DNA of 64,000 bases, taken from positions 62,001-126,000 of the forward strand of contig NZ_JAFFOB010000012.1 in the NCBI RefSeq assembly GCF_016918935.1, given 5' to 3'. The DNA comes from Roseitranquillus sediminis. Lineage in GTDB: Bacteria; Pseudomonadota; Alphaproteobacteria; Rhodobacterales; Rhodobacteraceae. The position numbers were made by a program, and so were the translations under genes. Every line of letters starts with the position of its first letter. Position 1 is the first letter of the stretch. Positions 37,022-44,410 of the stretch are shown piece after piece. The notes beneath the pieces are model-generated. The model saw only the letters and a list, made by a program, of their open reading frames with translations. It ran no database searches and was not told the origin of the DNA.

Positions 37022-38208
37022 TGTTCCTCGGCTTCTTCGAGGCGCTGAGGGCCGAGCGCGTGCCCGTCTCGCTGCGCGAGTTCCTGAGCTTTCTCGAGGC
37101 GATGCGCGCCGGCCTCGTCACCTATGACGTCGAGGCGTTCTACTATCTCGCCCGGGCAACCTTGGTGAAGGACGAGCGGCACATCGACCGCTTCGACCGC
37201 GCTTTCGCCGCCGCGTTCGAGGGGCTGGAGCGGATTTCGGAGGAGGCCGTCGTCGAGGCGCTGGACCTGCCCGACGACTGGCTGCGCAAGATGGCCGAGA
37301 AGCACCTGACCGAGGCCGAGCGCGCCGAGATCGAGGCGCTGGGCGGCTTCGACAAGCTGATGGAGACGCTGCGCGAGCGCCTCGCCGAACAGAAGGGGCG
37401 CCACCAGGGTGGCTCTAAATGGATCGGCACCGCCGGCACCTCGCCCTTCGGCGCCTGGGGCTACAACCCCGAAGGTGTGCGGATCGGGCAGGACCGCTCG
37501 CGCCACCAGCGCGCGGTCAAGGTCTGGGACCGGCGCGATTTCCGCAACCTCGACGACGACGTCGAGATCGGCACCCGCAACATCAAGGTCGCGCTGAAGC
37601 GCCTGCGCCGCTGGGCGCGCGATGGTGCAATCGAGGAGCTTGATCTCGACGGCACGGTGCGCGCCACGGCCGAGCACGGCTATTTGGACGTCAAGACGCG
37701 CCCCGAGCGGCGCAATGCGGTGCGGGTGCTGCTTTTCCTCGACGTCGGCGGCTCGATGGACCCGCACGTCAAGGTGGTGGAGGAACTCTTCAGCGCCGCC
37801 CGCAGCGAATTCCGGCACCTGGAGCACTACTACTTCCACAACTGCCCCTATGAGGGGCTGTGGCGCGACAATCGCCGCCGCTGGACCGAGCAGGTGCCGA
37901 CCTGGGACGTGCTGCACACCTACGGCCCGGAGTGGAAGTGCATCTTCGTCGGCGACGCCGCGATGAGCCCCTACGAGATCGCCATGCCCGGCGGCGCCAA
38001 CGAGCACTGGAACGCCGAGGCGGGCGAGGTCTGGCTGAGGCGGATGGCGGCGCAGTGGCCCGACAGCCTCTGGATCAACCCGACGCCGCACGGTCACTGG
38101 GACTACAGCCCTTCGATCGGCATGGTCGCCGACATCCTCGGTGCCCAGCGGATGGTGCCGATGACGCTGGAGGGGCTGACGGCCGGGATGCGCGTCCTCG
38201 GCCGCTAG
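37021..38208 (+). CDS. von Willebrand factor A protein, CoxE-like, partner type of MoxR ATPases
   Basis: This is a 395-residue soluble protein. The N-terminal helical part (1-130) is followed by a Trp/Gly-rich link (WIGTAGTSPFGAWGYNPEG) and a VWA domain from about residue 225. The metal-binding MIDAS loop reads LFLDVGGSMD, so the first serine of DxSxS is Gly243. The ending SLWINPTPHGHWDYSPSIGM is conserved-looking for CoxE-type proteins. The pairing with the upstream MoxR gene parallels RavA-ViaA and CoxD-CoxE systems. Its TAG stop overlaps the stop of the convergent tetR gene in CTAG. Confidence 0.9.
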   Translation: MFLGFFEALRAERVPVSLREFLSFLEAMRAGLVTYDVEAFYYLARATLVKDERHIDRFDRAFAAAFEGLERISEEAVVEALDLPDDWLRKMAEKHLTEAERAEIEALGGFDKLMETLRERLAEQKGRHQGGSKWIGTAGTSPFGAWGYNPEGVRIGQDRSRHQRAVKVWDRRDFRNLDDDVEIGTRNIKVALKRLRRWARDGAIEELDLDGTVRATAEHGYLDVKTRPERRNAVRVLLFLDVGGSMDPHVKVVEELFSAARSEFRHLEHYYFHNCPYEGLWRDNRRRWTEQVPTWDVLHTYGPEWKCIFVGDAAMSPYEIAMPGGANEHWNAEAGEVWLRRMAAQWPDSLWINPTPHGHWDYSPSIGMVADILGAQRMVPMTLEGLTAGMRVLGR

Positions 38209-38783
38209 GAGAGCGCCGGCGCGAGTCGCCGCAGCATCGCCATTAGCGCCGGGCGGCGCTCGGCCGGGTCGTCCGGCAGTGCGTCCCCGAGACCGCTCTC
38301 GAGCGCGAGGGTCGCGAGGCCGTGGATCGCCGCCTGAGCCAGCCGTGGCATGTCATTCGCCGCCGCGCCCGGCTCGACCGGTCCCTGCCCCAGCGCGCCT
38401 TCAAGCATCGCCTCGGCGGCGCGGAGTTCGCGGTCGCTGCGGTCCAGCAGATCGGCCCGGAACATCGCGCGAAACCGATGCGGCTGCGACAGTGCGAAGT
38501 CCAGATACGCCTCCGCCCGCGCCCGCAAGAGCGCCTGGCCGTTCTGATGGGCCGTCCGCCTGCAGATTTCGCCGGCAAGGTCGCGCAGCCCCTCCGCCGC
38601 GTAGGCGGTCATCAGTGCCCTCTTGTCACTGAAGTGGCGGAAGACCGCGGACGGCGCCACGCCCACCCGCCGCGCCAGCGACCGTGTCGATGCGGCGTCC
38701 AACCCATCTTCGGCGATAGCCTCGGCCGCGGCGCGCAGGAGGGCGGCCCGCAGGTCGCCATGATGATAGCTGTCGCGCGCCAT
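38205..38783 (-). CDS. TetR/AcrR family transcriptional regulator
   Basis: This is a 192-residue regulator. The N-terminal DNA-binding domain (about 8-55) contains the helix-turn-helix ASTRSLARRVGVAPSAVFRHF, and a C-terminal ligand/dimer domain with TetR_C-like character follows. ATG 38783 gives MARDSYHHGDLRAAL, a typical start. It is divergent from the M48 peptidase gene, and the 124-base gap contains a 22-base palindrome 26 bases from its start codon, a likely autoregulatory operator. Confidence 0.9.
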   Translation of the reverse strand: MARDSYHHGDLRAALLRAAAEAIAEDGLDAASTRSLARRVGVAPSAVFRHFSDKRALMTAYAAEGLRDLAGEICRRTAHQNGQALLRARAEAYLDFALSQPHRFRAMFRADLLDRSDRELRAAEAMLEGALGQGPVEPGAAANDMPRLAQAAIHGLATLALESGLGDALPDDPAERRPALMAMLRRLAPALS

Positions 38784-38808
38784 GGCCGCCTTTCCACCTC
38801 CGGTTGCG

Positions 38809-38830
38809 CCCGGAAGGTCGAACTTCCGGG
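38809..38830. promoter_or_regulatory. 22-bp palindrome, candidate TetR operator
   Basis: CCCGGAAG and CTTCCGGG form a perfect 8-base inverted repeat separated by GTCGAA. With a one-base bulge the symmetry extends outwards through GCG on the left and CGC on the right. It lies between the divergent tetR and M48 peptidase genes, 26 bases before tetR, where repressors of this family usually bind. Confidence 0.55.
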
Positions 38831-38907
38831 GCGCCGACGCAAGGCGCGACTCCGACCTCGCGCCGAATTGGGGTGCACCGCGTGAGGCGGCGCCCCATAT
38901 TGAGGTC

Positions 38908-39597
38908 ATGCTGAAGTTCACCCCGATCCTGCTGGCGATCATCTACGCGGTCGTGATGTACCGCTTCTCGGCCTGGCGGACCGCGAAGGAGCTCGACGCG
39001 AAGTCGATTGAGCTCGCCGACCGCGACTTGAAGAAGCTGACCGACAGGATGGCGCAGGCGCTCGACCTCGAGCGCATCCGCGTGCACATCTACGAGATCG
39101 ACCCGGTGAACGGCCTGGCCTCGCCGGACGGTCGGATCTTCATCACGCGCGGGTTCTACCGGAAGTACCGGCAGGGCGAGGTCACCGGCGAGGAGATGGC
39201 GAGCGTCATCGCGCACGAGCTGGGGCACGTGGCGCTGGGGCATTCGCGGCGGCGGATGATCGACTTCTCTGGCCAGAACGCCCTGCGCACGGCGATCGCG
39301 ATGGTGCTGAACCGCTTCCTGCCCGGCATCGGGGTGCTGATTGCCAACGCGGTCACGACGCTCCTGTCGTCGCGCCTCTCGCGCTCGGACGAGTACGAGG
39401 CGGACGAGTATGCGGCGGCGCTGCTGATCAAGTCGGGCATCGGAACGGCGCCGCAGAAGTCGCTGTTCCGCAAGCTGGAAGGACTCACGAAGTCGAAGTC
39501 GGGCGCGATGCCGGCCTGGCTGATGAGCCACCCCAAGGTCGACGAGCGCATCGCCGCCATCGACCGGCACGAGGCGAAGTGGCTGCAAGGCAGCTAG
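38908..39597 (+). CDS. M48 family zinc metallopeptidase
   Basis: This is a 229-residue protease. An N-terminal hydrophobic helix (MLKFTPILLAIIYAVVMYRF) anchors it. The zinc site is HELGH with His103, Glu104 and His107, and the third ligand is Glu164 in DEYEADEYAA. A hydrophobic stretch around 125-155 may form a further membrane hairpin. This plan matches short HtpX/Oma1-like M48 peptidases. ATG 38908 with an upstream GAGG is used. Its stop is shared with the convergent PIN gene in CTAG. Control by the divergent TetR protein is plausible. Confidence 0.9.
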   Translation: MLKFTPILLAIIYAVVMYRFSAWRTAKELDAKSIELADRDLKKLTDRMAQALDLERIRVHIYEIDPVNGLASPDGRIFITRGFYRKYRQGEVTGEEMASVIAHELGHVALGHSRRRMIDFSGQNALRTAIAMVLNRFLPGIGVLIANAVTTLLSSRLSRSDEYEADEYAAALLIKSGIGTAPQKSLFRKLEGLTKSKSGAMPAWLMSHPKVDERIAAIDRHEAKWLQGS

Positions 39598-40139
39598 AGC
39601 CGCTCCAGCGCCTTTCCGAACCGTGGCAGGCGCGCCCGCTTCATCAGGGGCCGCATCGGCTGCGGCACGGCTGACAGACGCTCGGCCTCCGCCCGCACCT
39701 GCTCGGCAACGTGGGCAACCACCTGCGGATGCGCGGCGTGCAGCGCCGTCAGCCACTCGTCCGGATGGCGGCGCGCGACGCCCTCAGCGGCGACGGCTCG
39801 AGCCGGAAAGTCGCGCACGTTGAGGGTAAGCAGAACGCTCGCGCCACCATCGATGGCTGCGGCGAGGACGTGGACGTCATTCGGGTCCGGGAGGTGCAGC
39901 CGCGCCTCCGTGCGCGGATCGACCGTCACCTCGGCACCGGGCCAGCGCGACCGCGCCGCCGCGACCTCGCCCCGCGCCACCGCCTCCTGCCCCGGCCCCA
40001 GCCGCGCCGCCGCCCTCGCCCACTCCTCCAGGATGCGAGCGGACCAGAGCGGCTGGGCCAGTCCAGCCGTGCAGGCGCCAAGCACGATCTCCCGCAGCAC
40101 CGTCGGGTAGAGCACGCAGGCATCGATCAGGACCTTCAA
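39594..40139 (-). CDS. PIN domain protein
   Basis: This is a 181-residue PIN-fold protein. Acidic residues expected in the active site are visible: Asp6 (VLIDACVLYP), Glu38/39 (ILEEW), Asp85/Asp88 (LPDPNDVHVLAAAI) and Asp110 (LNVRDFP). This suggests a metal-dependent ribonuclease, resembling the PIN_3 subgroup. The start is TTG 40139, overlapping the stop of the methyltransferase gene as TTGA; no ATG fits. No antitoxin-like gene lies next to it, so a toxin role is uncertain. Confidence 0.78.
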   Translation of the reverse strand: MKVLIDACVLYPTVLREIVLGACTAGLAQPLWSARILEEWARAAARLGPGQEAVARGEVAAARSRWPGAEVTVDPRTEARLHLPDPNDVHVLAAAIDGGASVLLTLNVRDFPARAVAAEGVARRHPDEWLTALHAAHPQVVAHVAEQVRAEAERLSAVPQPMRPLMKRARLPRFGKALERL

Positions 40140-41329
40140 TCGACGAGCCGCAGGAACAGGACCTTCAGATAGCCGCTCTCGGCCAGCGCGGGGTGGAGCG
40201 GGTGGTCCGGCCCGGCGAAGCCCGTATGGATGATCTGCGCATGACGGCCCGCCCGGCCGACGCCGCGCAACGACGCCGCCCGGAACTTGTCGAGATCCGC
40301 CGCATGGCTGCAGGAGCAGAGGCCGAGAAAGCCGCCTGGTGCGACCAGCGGCCCCGCGAGCTTCGCGACCCGCTCATAGGCGCGCAGGCCGGCCTGCAGC
40401 GCTGGCTTTGCGGGCGCGAAGGCGGGCGGGTCGCAGACGACGCAGTCGAACCGTGCGCCCTCTTCGGTCAACGCCGCCAGCGTGTCGAAAGCGTCACCGC
40501 GCCGCGTCTCGAAACGCTCAGCCACGCCCGATGCCTCGGCACCTCGGGCGGCGAGGTCGAGCGCGGCGGCAGAGCCGTCGACCGCCAGCGCCCGCCCAGC
40601 CCCGGCGGCCAACGCCGCCAGGGAAAAGCCGCCGACATGCGAGAAGACGTCCAGCACGCTGCCACCCCGCGCGAGGCGCGCGGCGAACGCGTGGTTCGGG
40701 CGCTGGTCGAAGTAGAGGCCGGTCTTCTGCCCGCCGGTGAGGTCGGCGAGGTAGGTCGCCCCGTTCATGGGCACGGGCACCGGGCCCGCGACCTCGCCCA
40801 GCAGCACCGCACCGACGTCGTCGAGCCCTTCGCTGGCCCGCGCGCGGCCGCCGGCGTTCTTGACGACCGTCCCGACGCCGGTGACCTCGACGAGGGCCGA
40901 GACCAGCGCGTCGAGCCGCGCCTCGGCCCAGGCGGCGTTCGGCTGCACCACCGCCGCATCGCCGAAGCGGTCGACAATCACACCCGGCAGACCGTCGGCC
41001 TCGGCATGGATCAGGCGGTAGAACGGGCTGTCGAAGAGGCGTTCGCGCAACGCCAGAGCAGAGGCGAAGCGACGGATGAACCAGGCGCGGCCCACGGTCG
41101 CCGCAGGGTCGCGGTCAATAACGCGGCACATGATGCGGGATTTCGGATTGACGGCCACGAGGGCGAGCGGGCGGCGCTCGGCATCCTCGAGGCGGGCCAG
41201 CGTGCCGGGAGCGATCGACCGGGTACGCCGGTCCGTCACGAGATCCGTGTCGTAGATCCACGGAGCTCCGTGACGGACCGCTCTGGCGTCGGCGCTGGGC
41301 CGCAGTCGTACGGTAGGGAGTTCTTCCAT
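40136..41329 (-). CDS. class I SAM-dependent methyltransferase, RlmI/RlmK-like 23S rRNA cytosine methylase
   Basis: This is a 397-residue protein. A PUA-like RNA-binding domain occupies the first 80 residues (GAPWIYDTDLV...), followed by the EEHGRLHADG-equivalent segment LIHAEADGLPGVIVDRFGD and a Rossmann methyltransferase domain. SAM-binding motif I is SVLDVFSHVGGFSLAAL, and the catalytic motif is VVCDPPAFAP, followed by a late LCSCSH cysteine. These match the RlmI family that makes m5C in 23S rRNA. ATG 41329 was chosen because the upstream extension overlaps another small gene. It is coupled to the PIN gene downstream. Confidence 0.88.
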   Translation of the reverse strand: MEELPTVRLRPSADARAVRHGAPWIYDTDLVTDRRTRSIAPGTLARLEDAERRPLALVAVNPKSRIMCRVIDRDPAATVGRAWFIRRFASALALRERLFDSPFYRLIHAEADGLPGVIVDRFGDAAVVQPNAAWAEARLDALVSALVEVTGVGTVVKNAGGRARASEGLDDVGAVLLGEVAGPVPVPMNGATYLADLTGGQKTGLYFDQRPNHAFAARLARGGSVLDVFSHVGGFSLAALAAGAGRALAVDGSAAALDLAARGAEASGVAERFETRRGDAFDTLAALTEEGARFDCVVCDPPAFAPAKPALQAGLRAYERVAKLAGPLVAPGGFLGLCSCSHAADLDKFRAASLRGVGRAGRHAQIIHTGFAGPDHPLHPALAESGYLKVLFLRLVD

Positions 41330-41370
41330 GGCGCACCGATTACCCGGTTCACCATCCGCGCGAAAGCGGC

Positions 41371-41511
41371 TCAGGCGGTCCGGGCGGCCGGGCGCTTGCT
41401 GGGAAACAGGCGCAAGAGACTTTCGCCGGCCGTGCGGAACAGCCGGGCGACGTGCTGCGCGCGGAGCCGCCGGGCTTCGACCTCGATCTGGGTCAGGTTG
41501 TAGTGGTTCAT
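41371..41511 (-). CDS. 46-residue basic protein, possibly RSP_7527-like
   Basis: The frame encodes MNHYNLTQIEVEARRLRAQH, then VARLFRTAGESLLRLFPSKR and PAARTA. It is a single amphipathic basic helix with a Leu-Thr-Gln-Ile-Glu start. Short proteins with an IE-EARRLRA motif are frequent in Rhodobacteraceae, and I recall RSP_7527 of Rhodobacter sphaeroides as similar; this is memory, not a search. An AAGGA lies about ten bases upstream of the ATG. The gene stands alone between the methyltransferase and the divergent edd gene and is too short for usual gene-finding limits. Confidence 0.6.
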   Translation of the reverse strand: MNHYNLTQIEVEARRLRAQHVARLFRTAGESLLRLFPSKRPAARTA

Positions 41512-41698
41512 CGTCTTCGATCCTTTTTCTTCGACGAGGCGCGTAAGTAGTCATCCACATGCGAACGCGGAATGAACAACGCCGCATCCCCGTCATGCAA
41601 AGATTGCAGGGGACCCTTGCGGCGATGGGCTGCGTTGTCGGCATCGGGCGGCTGTGCTAGGCCAGCTGCGGCATCTGAGGTGAGCGGGAAGGCTGCGC

Positions 41699-43501
41699 AT
41701 GGCACTCAACACCACCCTCGAGGCGGTTACCGGGCGCATCGTCGAGAGATCGCGAGAGACTCGGACGCGCTATCTCGATCGAATGGCCGCCGCCGCCGAG
41801 GAAGGGCCGCGGCGCGCGCACCTCTCCTGCGGCAACCAGGCGCACGCCTATGCCGCGATGGAGGACAAGGAGGCACTGGCGGAGGGTCGTGCCCCGAACC
41901 TCGGGATCGTGACCGCCTACAATGACATGCTGTCGGCGCACCAGCCGTTCGAGCGGTTCCCCGACCTCATCCGGCGCGCCGCGCGTGACAACGGGGCCAC
42001 GGCGCAGGTAGCCGGCGGCGTACCGGCCATGTGCGACGGCGTCACGCAGGGACAGGTCGGTATGGAGCTCAGCCTCTTTTCCCGCGACGTGATCGCACTG
42101 GCGACCGGCGTGGCGCTCAGCCACAACACCTACGACTCGGCGGTCTATCTCGGCGTTTGCGACAAGATCGTGCCCGGCCTCGTCATCGCGGCGGCGACGT
42201 TCGGCTACATCCCCGGCGTGTTCCTCCCCGCGGGACCGATGACCTCGGGTCTGCCCAACGACGAAAAGTCCAAGGTGCGACAGCGTTTCGCGGCCGGAGA
42301 GATCGGGCGTGACGAGCTGATGAAGGCCGAGATGGAGAGCTATCACGGCCCCGGCACCTGCACCTTCTACGGGACCGCGAACTCCAACCAGATGCTGATG
42401 GAGTTCATGGGGCTGCACCTGCCCGGCGCGAGCTTCGTGAACCCGAACACGCCGCTCCGCGACGCGCTGACCGAGGCCGGCGCGAAGCGGGCGCTGGAGA
42501 TCACCGCGCTCGGCAACGACTATCGCCCGGTCAGCCAGATCCTGGACGAGAAGGCCTTCGCCAATGGCATCGTCGGCCTGATGGCGACGGGCGGCTCGAC
42601 AAACCTCGTGATCCACCTGCCCGCCATGGCGCGAGCGGCAGGCGTCCTGCTCGACATCGAGGACTTCGAGGCCCTCTCCTCCGTCACGCCGCTCATGGCC
42701 AAGGTTTACCCGAACGGGCTGGCAGACGTGAACCACTTCCACGCCGCCGGCGGCCTTGGCTACATGATCGGCGAGCTGCTGGACGCGGGCCTCCTCCACC
42801 CCGACACGAAGACCGTCGCCGGCGACGGGCTCGACGACTATGTGCGCGAGCCGCGGCTCGTCGATGGCGTGCTGCGGTGGGAGGACTGGGACCGCCAGAC
42901 CCGCAACGACAAGATCCTGCGCCCCGCCTCGGACCCGTTCCAGAAGACGGGCGGGCTCAGGGACCTCAAAGGCAACCTCGGGCGCGGCGTGATGAAAGTC
43001 TCGGCCGTCGACCCGTCGCGGCGGGTGATGGAGGCGCGGGCGCGGATCTTCGAGGATCAGGATGCCGTCAAGGAGGCATTCCGCGCCGGCGAGTTCACCG
43101 AGGACACAGTGGTTGTCGTCCGTTTTCAGGGCCCGAAGGCCAACGGGATGCCCGAGCTGCATTCGCTGACGCCGACACTGGCGGTGCTGCAGGACCGAGG
43201 GCTGAAGGTGGCGCTGGTAACCGACGGACGGATGTCGGGCGCCTCGGGCAAGGTGCCTGCCGCGATCCACGTCAGCCCCGAAGCCGCGGATGGAGGGCCG
43301 CTGGCGCGGCTCAGGGACGGGGATCTCGTGCGGGTCGACGCGGAACAGGGGGTGCTGGAAGTGCTGGAGAAGGATTTCGAGACCCGCGAGCCGGTGGCGC
43401 CATCGCTCGAGGCGAACGGTCACGGCGTGGGCCGCGAGCTCTTCGCGGTCTTCCGTCGCAACGTGGGGCAGGCCGCCGACGGCGCGGGAGTGGTCGTCTG
43501 A
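41699..43501 (+). CDS. edd: phosphogluconate dehydratase (Entner-Doudoroff)
   Basis: This 600-residue Fe-S dehydratase converts 6-phosphogluconate to KDPG. IlvD/Edd family motifs are clear: [20 protein letters not shown] near residue 44, [20 protein letters not shown] near residue 107, and [20 protein letters not shown] in the C-terminal domain. Cysteines for the cluster include those in CGNQ, MCDG and VCDK. Length matches Edd (about 603). It overlaps eda by one base (TGATG), so the two enzymes of the pathway are coupled. Confidence 0.96.
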   Translation: MALNTTLEAVTGRIVERSRETRTRYLDRMAAAAEEGPRRAHLSCGNQAHAYAAMEDKEALAEGRAPNLGIVTAYNDMLSAHQPFERFPDLIRRAARDNGATAQVAGGVPAMCDGVTQGQVGMELSLFSRDVIALATGVALSHNTYDSAVYLGVCDKIVPGLVIAAATFGYIPGVFLPAGPMTSGLPNDEKSKVRQRFAAGEIGRDELMKAEMESYHGPGTCTFYGTANSNQMLMEFMGLHLPGASFVNPNTPLRDALTEAGAKRALEITALGNDYRPVSQILDEKAFANGIVGLMATGGSTNLVIHLPAMARAAGVLLDIEDFEALSSVTPLMAKVYPNGLADVNHFHAAGGLGYMIGELLDAGLLHPDTKTVAGDGLDDYVREPRLVDGVLRWEDWDRQTRNDKILRPASDPFQKTGGLRDLKGNLGRGVMKVSAVDPSRRVMEARARIFEDQDAVKEAFRAGEFTEDTVVVVRFQGPKANGMPELHSLTPTLAVLQDRGLKVALVTDGRMSGASGKVPAAIHVSPEAADGGPLARLRDGDLVRVDAEQGVLEVLEKDFETREPVAPSLEANGHGVGRELFAVFRRNVGQAADGAGVVV

Positions 43502-44148
43502 TGAGCCTGACGCCCCGGGAGGCCAGCGAACGGGCGGCCGAACTCTGCCGGATGGCGCCGGTGATCCCGGTGCTGGTGGTCGAGGATGCGGCGAGCGCCG
43601 CCGATCTGGCGCGGGCGCTGATAAGCGGCGGGCTTCCGGTCCTCGAGGTCACGCTGAGGACACCGGCCGCGCTGGACGCGATCCGCGCCATGGCCGAGGT
43701 CGAGGGCGGCGTGGTTGGCGCGGGCACACTCATCACGCCGCGCGATGTGGAGGCGGCGGTCGAGGCTGGCGCGCGCTTCGGCGTCTCGCCGGGTGCGACC
43801 GAACAGATCTGCGAGGCGTGCGAGCGGGCTGGCCTGCCGCTCCTGCCCGGGGCCGCGACGGCGACCGAAGCGATGCGCCTGCTGGAGCGCGGCTACGACG
43901 TGCAGAAGTTCTTTCCCGCCGAGGCAATCGGCGGCGCGCCGGCGCTGAAGTCGCTGGCTGGACCGCTACCGCAGATCAGCTTCTGCCCCACGGGAGGTGT
44001 CGCGCTCCGCAATGCGGCGGACTACCTCGGCCTGCCCAACACGCTCTGCGTGGGCGGGTCGTGGGTCGCGCCGGCGGACAAAGTGCGAGCCGGCGACTGG
44101 GACGGGATCGCGGCACTGGCCGAGGAAGCCGCTCGACTGCCGCGCTGA
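43501..44148 (+). CDS. eda: KDPG/KHG aldolase (Entner-Doudoroff)
   Basis: This 215-residue class I aldolase splits KDPG to pyruvate and glyceraldehyde 3-phosphate. The Schiff-base lysine is Lys136 in YDVQKFFPAEA and the catalytic glutamate is Glu49 in GLPVLEVTLRT; SFCPTGGV forms the phosphate site. Length is standard. The ATG overlaps the edd stop, and the end lies four bases before a convergent small gene. Confidence 0.96.
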   Translation: MSLTPREASERAAELCRMAPVIPVLVVEDAASAADLARALISGGLPVLEVTLRTPAALDAIRAMAEVEGGVVGAGTLITPRDVEAAVEAGARFGVSPGATEQICEACERAGLPLLPGAATATEAMRLLERGYDVQKFFPAEAIGGAPALKSLAGPLPQISFCPTGGVALRNAADYLGLPNTLCVGGSWVAPADKVRAGDWDGIAALAEEAARLPR

Positions 44149-44152
44149 GCGC

Positions 44153-44410
44153 CTAGACGCGGCGCCCGCTGCGCCCGCCACGCCTCCCTTTGCTCGCGAC
44201 AGGCGCGAGCGCCGCGCGCAGGACCTCGGTCATCGGGTGAGCCTCCTGCCCTGCGTGGCGCGCAAGCAGCGCTCGAATCGCCTCGGCGGCATCGTCTTCC
44301 GCTGGCACGCCAATCGCCCAGTCGAGGAAGACGACGCGGCAATCGGCCTCCGACAGATGCGGCATCCGGTAGGCCTCGCCAATCAGGTTGCGCGGGTCCG
44401 GCTCATGCAT
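44153..44410 (-). CDS. hypothetical protein downstream of glnE
   Basis: This is an 85-residue protein starting MHEPDPRNLIGEAYRMPHLS. The middle part, EADCRVVFLDWAIGVPAEDD, looks like a helical fold, and the C-terminus is basic (GRRGGRSGRRV). The start lies eight bases inside the end of glnE, so expression is probably coupled to it. I do not recognise a named family; a similar short gene after glnE in related bacteria is possible but I cannot check. Function unknown. Confidence 0.65.
   Translation of the reverse strand: MHEPDPRNLIGEAYRMPHLSEADCRVVFLDWAIGVPAEDDAAEAIRALLARHAGQEAHPMTEVLRAALAPVASKGRRGGRSGRRV

Noticed and set aside
39594-40139. Toxin-antitoxin module
   Set aside because: A PIN protein is present but the adjacent genes are an M48 peptidase and an rRNA methyltransferase; no antitoxin-like small ORF was found.
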